64,000 bases of DNA, taken from NCBI GenBank assembly GCA_025504975.1, contig JANUWI010000016.1:434001-498000 (forward strand), read 5' to 3'. This document shows, one piece after another, positions 10,701-21,109 of the stretch. Within the stretch, counting starts at the first letter, position 1, and each line of letters starts with the position of its first letter. The notes beneath the pieces are model-generated. The model saw nothing but the letters and a program-made list of their open reading frames with translations. It searched no databases and was not told the origin of the DNA. This DNA is from Plenodomus lindquistii (taxonomy: Eukaryota > Ascomycota > Dothideomycetes > Pleosporales > Leptosphaeriaceae). A program made the translations under genes and the position numbers.

Positions 10701-13223
10701 GACGAGATACCAGATAAGAAGCGACCTACAGCGCACTTCAAGATGAACGAGACTATCAAAGCAAAGGTCTTGGGTCGCCATGACGCTCGCAACCACCGCT
10801 TCCTTCCTATTACCCACCGTTCGAGTAACAAGATTCCGATGTTCGAGTTGACTGCAAAGAAGAGCGCTCCCAAAGAAGCCGATCTTCTGAGCCTGGATAA
10901 GATTACACCCGGCTCATCACATGTTGCTTTTATCAACAACGTTGCAGATCGTTATGTCTGGGTCAACATCTCAGCTAATGTCCGTGGCCGTATCGATTTC
11001 TTTGATCTCACCGACGATCTCGAACAACTTTCAGCTGTTGAGGAAAATTTCCCTGTCGGCTCTGCTCTCAAAGTCCGCGTGAAGGCCGTCGACGTGGCTG
11101 CTGGGCGACTGGATCTAACAGCCGCATCTACGGTGACCGGAAAGACTCTAACACTCCAAGATCTCAAAGCGGGTTACGTCCTCCCTGCGCGTGTCACTAA
11201 GCTGCATGACGCATCGATCGTTGTGCAGATCAACGAAAATATTGCTGCTCCCATCTTCTTGGAGCAGCTTGCGGACGACTACGACAAGGCAAAGCCATCC
11301 GAATTTAAAGTCGGTGATGTCTTGAGGGTCTGCGTCATTGACGTTGATCTGCCAAACAAGAAGCTTAGTCTATCCGCAAGACCATCAAGAGTACTGAGCT
11401 CTACCTTGCCAGTCAAGGACCCCGAAATCAAGGACCGAAGTCAACTCAGGGTCAATGATGTCGTTCGTGGCTTCATCAAGCACATCGCCGACAATGGTGT
11501 TTACGTTCGACTCGGCCCTCATGTCGAAGCCTATGTCCGTGTCAGTAACCTCTCAGACGCATACATCAAGGATTGGAAATCGACCTTCCATGTTGATCAA
11601 ATGGTTACCGGTAAGGTCATCTCAAACAAGGAAGAACAACGCAATCCGCAATTGAGCTTGAAAACTTCGATCATGCAATCCGACTACAAGGAGCCAATCG
11701 AGTTTGGCGATTTGAAGGCTGGCCAAATCGTAACGGCCACCGTCCGACACGTACAGGATTTCGGTGTCTTCCTTGTTGTGTCCAACTCCAACAACGTCAG
11801 CGGCCTGTGCCACATTTCTCAATTAGCCGATACTCCCGTCGATAAGGAGAAGGTCAAGGAGATGTACAAGAAGGATGACGTTGTCAAGGCCAAGATCATC
11901 AACGTTGACTCCAAGACACGCAGAATTAGTTTTACATTAAAATACTCTCAAGTGAAGGGAAAGGACCACGACAGCGGTGATGATGAAGAGATGGCGGACG
12001 CTTCGGATGAAGATTTGGCAGACGGCGCGGACTCTGATGAAGAACTTGAAGATCATGATATCGACATGAGGAGCGTCAAGAGTGCTGAGAGCGAGGACGA
12101 AATTGATCTCAACAACGATGACGACTCAGATGACGAGGTGGATGCTGCTACAAAGCCAGCGGCCGCCGGCCTCAGCACATCTGGCTTTGACTGGACAGGC
12201 GCTACACTCGACTTTGGTGAGCAGAAAGCCGCCCAAGATTCCGACTCCGACGATGCTGCGAGCAAGAAGAAGAAGAAGAAGTCCAAGAAAGCAACCATCA
12301 AGGAAGATCGGACTGGTGATCTTGACGCCTTTGGTCCACAGTCAGTGGCGGACTATGAGCGCCTTCTTCTCGGACAACCAAACAGCGCTGAGATGTGGGT
12401 GCGATACATGGTGTTCCAGCGTGAGCTTAGCGAGATTGAGAAGGCGCGCCAGATTGCTCGACGTGCCCTCGCTACTATCAACCCTCGTGAGGAGAAGGAG
12501 AAACTCGATGTCTGGACTGCATTACTGCATCTCGAGAACGACTTCGCCACGGATGACGCAATGGAGCAGATTTTCAAGGAGGCCTGTCAGCACAATGATG
12601 CCCGCGAGATGCACGAGCGCATGATCAAGATCTACATCTCTTCTGGCAAGCTAGACGTAAGTCATCCTACTACAAGCGTTTCGAAATGAATACTAACAAC
12701 CTCACAGAAAGCAGATACCCTCTACCAGTCGATGGTGAAGAACAAGTCCTTTACATCCGACCCCCAATTCTGGCTCTCATATGCAGCCTTCCTCATGGAC
12801 GTCCTCTCCCCACCGTCCCCATCCCGTGCCCGCGCACTCCTCCAACGCGCCACCCAATCCGTCGCATCACGCGAACACCGCTACCTGACGCAAAAGTTCG
12901 CCGCGCTAGAATTCAAATCACCCAACGGCGACGCCGAACGCGGCCGCACCATCTTCGAGGGCCTGGTCAGCACCTATGCCAAAAAGGGCGATGTCTGGGA
13001 CATGTATCTCAGTTTAGAAATGAGTCACGGTAGTCCGGAGAATGTACGGGACTTGTTTGAGCGCATGACCAAGACGACGAAGAAGAAGAGAGCGCAGACT
13101 TTGTTCGCGAAGTGGGCTGTTTGGGAGGCGGGAGTCGGGAACAAGAAGGGTGTTGAGAGGGTCAAGGCGTTGGAGGAGCAGTGGAGGGAGAAGAAGGCGG
13201 GTAAGGAAGACGATGAGGAGTAG
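7750..13223 (+). CDS. RRP5: rRNA biogenesis protein Rrp5 (S1 repeats plus HAT/TPR repeats)
   Basis: Three exons, 7750-8184, 8232-12656 and 12708-13223, give 1791 residues, close to yeast Rrp5 (1729). Both introns (47 and 51 bp) are GT..AG and phase 0, joining ..GLSYK to RLTPGTMVLG and ..SSGKLD to KADTLYQSM. A Lys-rich N-terminus is followed by a long series of S1 RNA-binding repeats (about residues 140-1250), an acidic Asp/Glu/Ser linker and Lys patch (about 1270-1370), and C-terminal HAT repeats (about 1380-1790). In the nucleolus Rrp5 binds pre-rRNA and is needed for processing of both 18S and 5.8S/25S precursors. The start MGAVKRKAD follows 126 in-frame codons without motif, so the upstream in-frame ATG at 7624 was not used. 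Confidence 0.95.
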
Positions 13224-13862
13224 ATGGCATTGTATAGCATAATCGGCGCAGTTTCGATAATGGGAAAAGCATAGTTTATGGATTGATGATTGTTGTGGAA
13301 TGGTGGGTGTGGAAATGGTGATTTTGTGGTGACTATAGTCTCCATCTACTCCCAAGGAAACATGAAAATGTGGTTCGAGTCGACCCAGGGAATGAAAACA
13401 TGACCCAGTCCAGTACTACAAGGTGTTCAATGGAACCGAAGCAAATGTTGCGGACTAGTGAACGTGCAGAAACGTTAATGGGTAATTGAGTATCGCGGTT
13501 TGTCCAAGCATGAGCTAAGCCCACATCGTAATAGCAGTACAATGGAACCAAACGAAGTGACAGTCATTCCATTACAGTTCCACCTCCTCTCATACACGAC
13601 GGGCCATACAGAAACACTATGACCAACGAACCCCAAATCTGACCGACTATTCAATCGCCCAGATAGGACTCAGGCTCCACTTTCCCCATCCACTGACACC
13701 CACGTTACGAATGCCAGAGCCTCATCTCCGCTGACCATACCGTGTGGGCGCAGCTTCCTGCTCGTCGATCTCTAAACACCCAGACGTTAGCGCCTATCTC
13801 AAAAAAAGAAAAAAAAAACTACAGCTCCCTTGACAGAAGAATAAGAAAACGCATGGCAGGAT
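13224..13862. other. Convergent 3' region between RRP5 and eIF2B-delta
   Basis: 639 bases containing both 3' untranslated regions. It has A-rich runs near 13801-13820 but no gene-like ORF. Confidence 0.5.
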
Positions 13863-15443
13863 TCATATATTCGTACTCAATCGGTGGACGACAGGGACCG
13901 AGCTTGGTGGCAAGCTGCCGTATTCGGTGATGACCATGTTGATGTAGTGCGCGGGGGTGACATCGTAGAGCACCTGGAGATGGTTCAAGTTCTTGTTGTC
14001 TTCGATCCACTTGAGCACATCGGTTGTGTCTGTCGCGACGTCGTCGGAGCCGGTCTTGTCGTCGGTCTTTGAGGTGGGGAGGCGGGACTTGAGTGGGAGG
14101 AGTTCGCGGCGCTCGGCTTCTGATAGGAGTTCCTCTGCGGGAGCAACTTCGTTTCCGACGATGGAGTCGAGGGCGACTTTTTCAGTGAATTTGACGGATT
14201 GACAGAGGACGATGACTGGGAGGGAGTGCGCGCTGGCGAGCATGGACACTAATGCGGTTCCTACGCGGGAATACAATCGTCCATTCGACATCATGGCGTG
14301 GGCGCCTAGGAAGACTTTCGTTGCGTCTTTGATGGCGTGCGTTGCGCCGGTGATGAGATAGTAGCGCACGCTGACACCCTGGTTCGCGAGTTTCCTGGCA
14401 AGCTGCTTGCCTTCGAATAATGGCTTTGAGTCGACCACAATAACGGAGAATGGCGTGCCGATCTTGTGAGCGTGGAGAATAGTCTGTTCGACGATTGAGG
14501 ATGCTGCGTAAGTGAGGATAACATCACCGGCTTGAATCTTCGTGGTTGCTAGGTCGCGAATGAGGCGATCAGCAGCTGAAACACGCTCACGAATGAAGAT
14601 ATCGATCTCATCGATGAGGTCACGTTTGGCTTCGTTCTCTGGCGTTGAAGGGTCGATCTTGATGATGACTGTACACAGGTTAGATGATGCTCGAAGTCGA
14701 CACAGCAGAAGGAGTAGAATTTGGCGCTTCCCATGCTTCCAGAATAACCAATAAAGCAACTTACTGTCCTTCAGCCATCGAATCGCATTTCCCATACTAA
14801 TACTGAGTGGTCTGCAGCTCTTCAGGAACTCAATTTGAGGACCGAGGTGATGGCTAGTGAGATGTCGGGCCAAGCTGTTTCCAGGCGGCGTTTGATAGGA
14901 TTCGATGACTGTCTTGAAGACCAGCAGCATAGCGACCATACGCGCTGTACTGCCACAAATAGCGTAGCTACTATATTGGAGTCCAAGAGCAAGTACAGCG
15001 GGATGTACATCTTTTGATGCTCCCACCAGTGACTGCTGCTTCTGCTGACTGTAAAGATGACCAAAGAACAGTCCACTCTGCTTTGGCTCTTTCTTAGTCT
15101 TCTTCTCCGGCTCCTTGACTGCAGGCACATTGGACTGCGACGGTCGCCGCCGCATAGGCAACGGTCGCAATTTATCATCTTTCGATCCTTGCTTGGAATC
15201 CTTCGATTGCTTTTGACCATCCTTGCTTGGACCTTGTTGCTGATTTGGCACGCCACTTGTCGCCTTTGCTTGTGCGCGCTTTGCTTGCTTCTCAGCCTTG
15301 GCAAGTTTCTTCAATTCCGCAGGTGACAGCTTCTTGGGCGCATCTGTTGTTTCACCATTCGGGGCAGCAGCCGAAGTGTCCTGAGCTGGCTGCTCCACAG
15401 GGACGGGTGCCGACACAACTTCAGCGGCTGGAGCCTCAGACAT
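13863..15443 (-). CDS. GCD2: Translation initiation factor eIF2B subunit delta
   Basis: Two exons, 15443-14765 and 14668-13863, encode 494 residues. The 96-bp intron (14669-14764, GTAAGT..ACAG) is a multiple of three without a stop, so the unspliced frame also reads through; removing it joins SMGNAIRWLKD to IIKIDPSTPEN, restoring the family order. The N-terminal 130 residues are Lys/Gln-rich and charged, as in fungal delta subunits. The rest is the eIF2B alpha/beta/delta Rossmann-like fold with GDVILTYAASSIVEQ, DSKPLFEGKQLARKL and FLGAHAMMSNGRLYSRVGT. The protein is part of the decameric guanine nucleotide exchange factor that recharges eIF2 with GTP and is inhibited under amino-acid starvation. 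Divergent from the F-box gene. Confidence 0.93.
   Translation of the reverse strand: MSEAPAAEVVSAPVPVEQPAQDTSAAAPNGETTDAPKKLSPAELKKLAKAEKQAKRAQAKATSGVPNQQQGPSKDGQKQSKDSKQGSKDDKLRPLPMRRRPSQSNVPAVKEPEKKTKKEPKQSGLFFGHLYSQQKQQSLVGASKDVHPAVLALGLQYSSYAICGSTARMVAMLLVFKTVIESYQTPPGNSLARHLTSHHLGPQIEFLKSCRPLSISMGNAIRWLKDSKLLYWLFWKHGKRQILLLLLCRLRASSNLCTVIIKIDPSTPENEAKRDLIDEIDIFIRERVSAADRLIRDLATTKIQAGDVILTYAASSIVEQTILHAHKIGTPFSVIVVDSKPLFEGKQLARKLANQGVSVRYYLITGATHAIKDATKVFLGAHAMMSNGRLYSRVGTALVSMLASAHSLPVIVLCQSVKFTEKVALDSIVGNEVAPAEELLSEAERRELLPLKSRLPTSKTDDKTGSDDVATDTTDVLKWIEDNKNLNHLQVLYDVTPAHYINMVITEYGSLPPSSVPVVHRLSTNI
14669..14764 (-). other. In-frame, stop-free intron in eIF2B-delta
   Basis: 96 bases (32 codons) between good splice signals. 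Retention would add a hydrophobic insert including WLFWKHG into the catalytic-fold domain rather than truncate it. The conserved residues on both sides argue that it is normally spliced. Confidence 0.7.
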
Positions 15444-15874
15444 AGTGGTGATCTCGATGTTGGGCTCGTTGTCGAGATCGCTGGGTGAGCAGCTGGGCTG
15501 TGGTGGGGTAGGTGTCGATAAAAGACTTTCGATGCCACAATGAACACGAAGTGATTTATCGGAAGTGATTTCAAGGAGTCAGATTACTGCTCTCGTGGAC
15601 ATGTGATTAGTTCAGTACGTGGGCGGAATTTTGATATGTTCATGAATTGAGTCAGAAAGCTGTTAACCCAATTACGCACTAGCGCGCCAAGGTGGAGTTT
15701 GTCCCGCACTAGACCCCTGCAGGTAACTGCGTCATTGGACAGATAGCTGCTGCGCCTACAAACAAGACATGAATGCTCTTGACGTGTGTAAGATTCTGGA
15801 TCATTCACCATTATTTACATTCTTGTCCTCGAGGTTGTATCCGAGTGCACCGCACTCCGCTCTGTGTTCTCATC
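15444..15874. promoter_or_regulatory. Shared upstream region of eIF2B-delta and the F-box/RCC1 gene
   Basis: 431 bases between divergent start codons; promoter role inferred from position only. The F-box reading frame is open back to 15773, but the methionine at 15875 directly precedes the F-box and was preferred. Confidence 0.5.
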
Positions 15875-17854
15875 ATGGCGGACAACGTCAGTTCCATCAC
15901 TGATCTCCCTCTCGATATTTTGGTCCTCGTCTTCCCATATTTGGATGCCAGAAGCTTTCTCGCGCTGTGTAGTACGTGCAAAGCATTTCAGCAGCCTTCG
16001 ATACGACTTGACCCAGCATACTGGAGTTTTGCGACCCGCAGCACTTTCAGAGTCCCGAATCAGCCAGTTGTACAGCATGATGGTGTACGATGGCAGAGGA
16101 TGTATCGCCGCATGCTTACACAGAGCCGGGTCTACACATGGGGATGTAACACGCACAGTCGGCTAGGTCATAGCTACGCAGACCCGCACCCACAAGGACT
16201 CCCCGTTGCCCGCGTTTTCCGTCCAGGCAGAGCCCGAGCACACCTCAATATGAATTGCCCATTCCCTACAGAGATGGAGAATACACGACAGCTAGGCGTC
16301 ATTGCTGATATGCAGTGTGGGTAAGCAGTTGAATCGACGCCGTTTGATATGATCGGGTTCCTGATAGCGTTTAGTGGCTGGTCAACAACCCTCCTCACCG
16401 CGAAAGGCTCCCTTCATACCGCTGGTGTACTTGACGGCCAGAGAGTATATGGGTCGACCGATCGACTACGCTCTCTTACCTTCCCAGCAGGCTACCCTTC
16501 GTCCTCGGCTGAATCACAATACACCGAACCGACGGTAGCTATTAAGCAATTTTCCTCTGGCCGATCCCACGTACTGGCCCTCTCCGACAGTGGTAGGATA
16601 TGGTCATGGTACAATGTAAAGAAACCCGCTCTACAAGTGAAATTCGCCAGTCTCGATCTCAAAGAGATGTCTCTCGAGGACAAAAGCAGTACTGCCTCGA
16701 GTTATGGCCAAGTGAAGCAAGTTATAGCTGGATGGAGTCGCAGCTCGGCTTATATTCAAGAAGTAGGAATTGTTGTCTGGGATCCGGTTGAACGAGACCC
16801 AAGAGATGGAGAAGATGCCGAGACGGACACGATGCTCGTCTTGGACAGCGCGGAGGTGCCCAGGACTGGATACAAGCGTGTACGAGATGCGCATGGAGAG
16901 TCTGCAGACGACAAAGCGCTCGGTGAAGAAGTTGGGTCCGTTTCAAACTACATCGTTCTTGAGCATTTTGTTGTCTTCGTTACCGACATCGGCAAAGTCT
17001 TCTGCGGCAGATTCGGCGACAAGAACAAGGTGGAAAGCATACTTGAGCTTCGACAACTGCGCAACGAGAAAGGCGCCACTCTTGACGTCCAAGGCTCATT
17101 TCGCCGCTTTGCAGTATTTCGGAATGACGAGGTTGTCACAACCGATCAAGACTATCTCGAAGCGTGCTGGGCAACTCAACAACACAATCCTGAGCAAGAA
17201 GGTGTTGGCGGGCTCAAACGGATCCCTGCTCTTCAGCGTAACGACGTGATTTCTGTTGCTTTTGGTGACTATCACTATCTCGCGTTACACTCCAATGGCA
17301 AGATTACGTCTTATGGTACTGAGAATCAAGCATGCGGCGCGCTAGGTCTAGGTCACGAAGGCGCTACAAGTGGTCAGGCTCGAGGCATTGTTTACGATCG
17401 ATTCAGCCACAACGGAAGACTTTTACCCCATTGCTATACCCAAGGTCGCCAAATTTGGTTTGACTCAAAGAAGCGAGATTGGGTCGAGCACATTGTTGCA
17501 GGTCGGGCGGACGAAGACGAGAGCAAGGAGCGTAGGGAGCTGTTTGCGAGCGACCACAACGTGCAGGCTGAAGTGAGCGAGTGGATAGAGCAGGAGAGTC
17601 GAGCATGGAACGACGGCGATCGAGAAGATGGCCTTGGGGCTTACTTTGCCTTGCGGGTCAGTGCTGCAGGCTGGCACTCTGGTGCTCTGGTGCTGGTCAA
17701 TGAAGATTTGGCCGGCAAGGAGCCCGCATACAAGTGGGAGCATAAAAACTTCCCAAGACTCCGATTGGCTGATGGAACTGAGATGCCGGGACGGAAGGAT
17801 TTTGACGAGTGGAGAGAGGGCCGACCAGACTGGAAGCTGGAAAATGAGACCTGA
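15875..17854 (+). CDS. F-box protein with RCC1-type repeats (Saf1-like)
   Basis: Exons 15875-16320 and 16375-17854 (54-bp GT..AG intron) give 641 residues. An F-box at about residues 5-50 (ITDLPLDILVLVFPYLDARS) is followed by RCC1-like propeller segments, starting at about residue 85 with SRVYTWGCNTHSRLGHS and continuing through SGRSHVLALSDSGRIWSW and FGDYHYLALHSNGKITSYG. This pairing is that of yeast Saf1, an SCF substrate receptor that sends adenine deaminase Aah1 for degradation on entry to quiescence. The substrate here is unknown. The splice restores GG W STTLLTAKG across the intron. Yeast Saf1 is of similar length, 637 residues as I recall. Confidence 0.85.
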
Positions 17855-18279
17855 AACTAGTCCTGAGTAAGATGTGGCTGTCAGAATCATACCATCGATC
17901 CCCTTATCAAGCTCTCTTTAGTGTGTCAAGACGGCTAGATTTCAGTACTCGTAGCGTTAGACTTTGATGTGTCACTAACGCTATAATCACCTTAAGCGTC
18001 TTGACAAGCTCTATTTGGGATACAGCCTGTCAGTACCTGAGCGCACTCTAAGCATCTACCTGCATACTTGGTCTTCTGACATCGTGATTGTTCATCTGAG
18101 AAGGCGTACAAGGCAAAATCTTGTTCCTGCACAACTTGCTGCTAGTATATACATCTCGAGGATGAAAGCGAGGTAGTTCCAGCCATCGTTAATGCGAACA
18201 TTCAGGGTATATGCAATTGTCCCCGTAACTGCATCAAAGAATGTCACTCACACCACGAGGAATGCCCCAGGTAACTGAT
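17855..18279. other. Intergenic DNA before the HET pseudogene
   Basis: 425 bases with no ORF of interest. It contains the nested inverted repeat listed at 17924-18006. Confidence 0.5.
17924..18006. repeat. Nested inverted repeat (foldback)
   Basis: Outer arms TGTCAAGACG (17924-17933) and CGTCTTGACA (17997-18006) are perfectly inverted. Within them TAGCGTTAG (17952-17960) and CTAACGCTA (17975-17983) form a second perfect pair. The word CAAGCTCT occurs just outside on both sides (starting at about 17908 and at 18005). This could be the trace of a very small foldback element or a chance hairpin. Confidence 0.45.
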
Positions 18280-18960
18280 ATGCCACTGCCGAACAGAATT
18301 CTTTCGATTTCTGGAGAACTTGGGGATTTGTTCGTGAAGTCACTTGAAACACGTGGAGCGAAAGGACGGTACTAAGCATTGAGTCACTGCTGGGGATCGG
18401 TCAAAAAGCGGCCTTTACTTACAACACACCAAGTTTTCGACGCTTATCTCTTGAGAATACCCTTCCCCCGCTTACCTAAAATATTTCAAGATATGGTCAT
18501 GTTCGCTCAAGGCATTGGAATCGGCTATGTCTGGATAGATACACTTTGCATCATTTAACAAGATGCTGAAGACTGGGACTCGGAAGCAATAAAGATCCAG
18601 TAAGTGTACCGCAATGCGACTTTGGACATTTCAGCTTCGGTTCGAGAGGATTCACCGGGTAGACTTTTTATTTTAGATCAACCGGAAGCAGATAACCACA
18701 GAGTACCATTCTTCTAGCATGGTGTCCCTAAAGGATCTTATAAAATCGCCGCACTGCCACTAGGACAGTCACATCAAGCGCCGGCCCCCTGTGTACGCAA
18801 GCATGGGTAAGTGAATCCCAAGGCAAGGGCATCACTGTGGAGTAGGGCTCTTTCTCTAAGAGTAACCTTGCATTGCACCTGTTATGCACTTGAGGTAAGA
18901 CGTGAACTTAGGACATACATGCTTACACAATATGGTCTTAACTACTTGTGGAGCACAAAG
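18280..18960 (+). pseudogene. Decayed HET-domain gene with RIP-like stop codons
   Basis: Reading frame 1 from 18280 gives PLPNRILSISGELGD, then ALSHCWGS, RLPKIFQDMVMFAQ, IGYVWIDTLCII and VYRNATLDISASVRED, in the order of a canonical HET domain. The frame is broken by TAA at 18373, 18556 and 18601 and TAG at 18715. The stops at 18556, 18601 and 18715 sit where CAA or CAG (Gln) would fit, that is C-to-T changes in CpA, the mark of repeat-induced point mutation. After about 18800 the likeness continues in another frame (SLWSRALSLRVTLHC up to RRELRTY, near 18830-18910), so there is also a frameshift. No start or full C-terminus can be defined. Confidence 0.85.
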
Positions 18961-19864
18961 GTAACATTTGAGGACTGTTATCAAGTTCATAGTGAGTTGG
19001 GTTGACTGCGATGAGTGGAGGCTCATGATCTCGAGGATCCACAAAATCATGCTCCCACGTAGCGTCGACGGATCTTGATAGATCGACAACAGCAACGCTG
19101 ATTACCTGACTTTGGTCCTGACCGCAGAACTATGATAAGGATATACGCGCCAGTGTCCGTTCACCCTGAGCCGCCGCTTTCCGCTGTGTGATCTGACTCT
19201 GCACCACACCAAATACCTCCATAGTGGAATAACACAGCATAGCACCTCCAATTGAGTCTTCGTTCCCGAGAATCTCATTGCAGTAGGTTTCCCTCTACAT
19301 TTAAATTGAGACCTTGACTTCATCATGTATCATCGACAATATTGGTGTAGTTCGCGAGGGGGCGATGCGATTGGTCAAGGACACGCGATCCCAAACAGGA
19401 CCGAATATGCCGGACGATCTTGACCCCACATTTGTTTCTTTATTGAACGTCAGGCTTGCCGCGAAACGCCGTTAACGGACGCAGGATGTCGTAACTCAGT
19501 GGGTGCGACGTTGCATGGTGCACCTTGGAAGGCGGAGTGTGGACGCGCTGCTGGTACCACGGAAAGGAAGGAGGGGTGAACTTAGATTAATTGGGTAGAT
19601 AGGTTTTCATCACCAAGACGCATTCCCAGTTATGAACAAGATCGATGATTGAGAAGGCAACGAAAGTATAGTGACACACGGTTGAATATGAAGTAATTTC
19701 ATTCTATCTACAAAGTAGCAAAGCGTAGCCATGCAAAGAAAATGATCGAAGAAAACGCTAAGACTCAAAAACTGGGGGTCAATGCCTCTCCCTACGCTCC
19801 AGACGCCTTACAATGCAGCCACACCATCATTCATTAATCATCGCCATCGTCATGCCCACCGCAT
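18961..19864. other. Gene-free region next to the HET pseudogene
   Basis: 904 bases without a defensible ORF. It may include the rest of the decayed HET copy, whose variable C-terminus could not be followed, and the 3' end of the Rieske gene. Confidence 0.5.
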
Positions 19865-21109
19865 CTACCATGCCAAGTCGCTCTTCTCGTTGTCATTGCC
19901 GCAGGCGAGGCCTTCGCAGAAGTCCTCAAGCTCATCTGTAGCGGCGTCATTGCTCTGCTGCTTCGCAGGCCAGATCTTCTTGCCCTCGCGCTTTTCGCGT
20001 GCACCATGCTCGAGAATGATTTCACGGCAGCGCTTCTGGAAGAAGAGGGGGCCCTTCTCCATGTGTGGGTGTAGCTCGCCGTTGACAAAGACACCAGTCT
20101 CAATGTTCTTCTGTGCGCGCTCGCAAAGGACCTTGTCCTCGCCCATGACGCGCTTGTAGGTGTCGCTGATGAGGTGGAAGTCCTCGTCGGAAGAGTTCTT
20201 GTTGCGCCATACCTCGTAGTACATGACTGACTCGGTAGGTGTCTTGGGCATGAACTTCTGCATGAAGAGGAAGTGTTGTGTGACGGTGAATGAGGCGTTT
20301 GGGAAGCAGTATGTGGAGCAGATTTCCTGGCCCTTGTCCTTGAACTCTTGGGGTGTCTGTGGGTCGTGCTGGATGTGGTCGGCGTCGCAGTGGACGTCGT
20401 AGCTCTCGAGGTTGACTAAGCCGGTGGTGAGATCGGGGTGCGTGCTCTTGCAGTGGTAGCACTCGTTGAAGTTGTCTGCGAGGATCTTCCAGTTGAAGGG
20501 TCCATCAAGGTTCCATGTGTGATCGAAAACATAGTCATCGAAGTTGAATTGGTCGAATCGGGTTTGCTCGTCGACATGGTCAAACTGTGACTCCCATGAG
20601 ACCTCAGGCTCCTTCTTTGAGTCCATGTTGATCCAGACGAATCCGTTGCGGTCGATGCGAGTGTGGATAGGGTAGAGACCGTTGCTGGCCTTATCGAATG
20701 TAGGAAGATCTTGGTAGCCAGGGGCCTTGGCCAGCTTGCCGTTCAAGCCGTATGACCATCCGTGATATTTGCAGGAGAATATCTTTGCATTGCCCTTGTC
20801 ACTCTCGACGACTGGGTAGGCGCGATGCCTGCAGACATTGTGGAAGGTGTGGATTTCGCCAGATCGATCCTTTGAGATGACGATATCATAATTGGCGACG
20901 TTGTAGCGAATGTAATCACCAGGCTTCTCTAGTCTTGACTTATGTGTCATGATCAACCACCGACGGGTGAAGATGGCACGTCTCTCGAGCTGGTACATCT
21001 CCTCTGAGGTATACCAGTTGGCGGGAAGGGCACGGACTGCCTCCTTCTGTGGTGGTGAAGCGGGGGCCGAGCCGCCCAGGCCAATGTATCTGAGAAGTGA
21101 TCCAACCAT
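19865..21109 (-). CDS. Rieske [2Fe-2S] non-haem iron monooxygenase, betaine/choline type
   Basis: 414 residues, no intron. A Rieske domain at about residues 45-160 has both cluster half-sites, C93-R-H95 and C113-K-Y-H116 (NVCRHRAYP and FSCKYHGWSYG). The C-terminal catalytic domain has ADNFNECYHCKSTHPDL at about 211-227, with H219 and H224 as likely mononuclear-iron ligands. The family includes plant choline monooxygenase and bacterial glycine-betaine demethylase; fungi have relatives of both. Because the divergent neighbour is a dimethylglycine oxidase-like enzyme, demethylation of glycine betaine to dimethylglycine is the best guess. A separate reductase would be needed and is not in the window. 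The frame is open to 21262, but MVGSLLRYIG at 21109 is the better start; the extra 51 residues look like untranslated sequence. Confidence 0.88.
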   Translation of the reverse strand: MVGSLLRYIGLGGSAPASPPQKEAVRALPANWYTSEEMYQLERRAIFTRRWLIMTHKSRLEKPGDYIRYNVANYDIVISKDRSGEIHTFHNVCRHRAYPVVESDKGNAKIFSCKYHGWSYGLNGKLAKAPGYQDLPTFDKASNGLYPIHTRIDRNGFVWINMDSKKEPEVSWESQFDHVDEQTRFDQFNFDDYVFDHTWNLDGPFNWKILADNFNECYHCKSTHPDLTTGLVNLESYDVHCDADHIQHDPQTPQEFKDKGQEICSTYCFPNASFTVTQHFLFMQKFMPKTPTESVMYYEVWRNKNSSDEDFHLISDTYKRVMGEDKVLCERAQKNIETGVFVNGELHPHMEKGPLFFQKRCREIILEHGAREKREGKKIWPAKQQSNDAATDELEDFCEGLACGNDNEKSDLAW

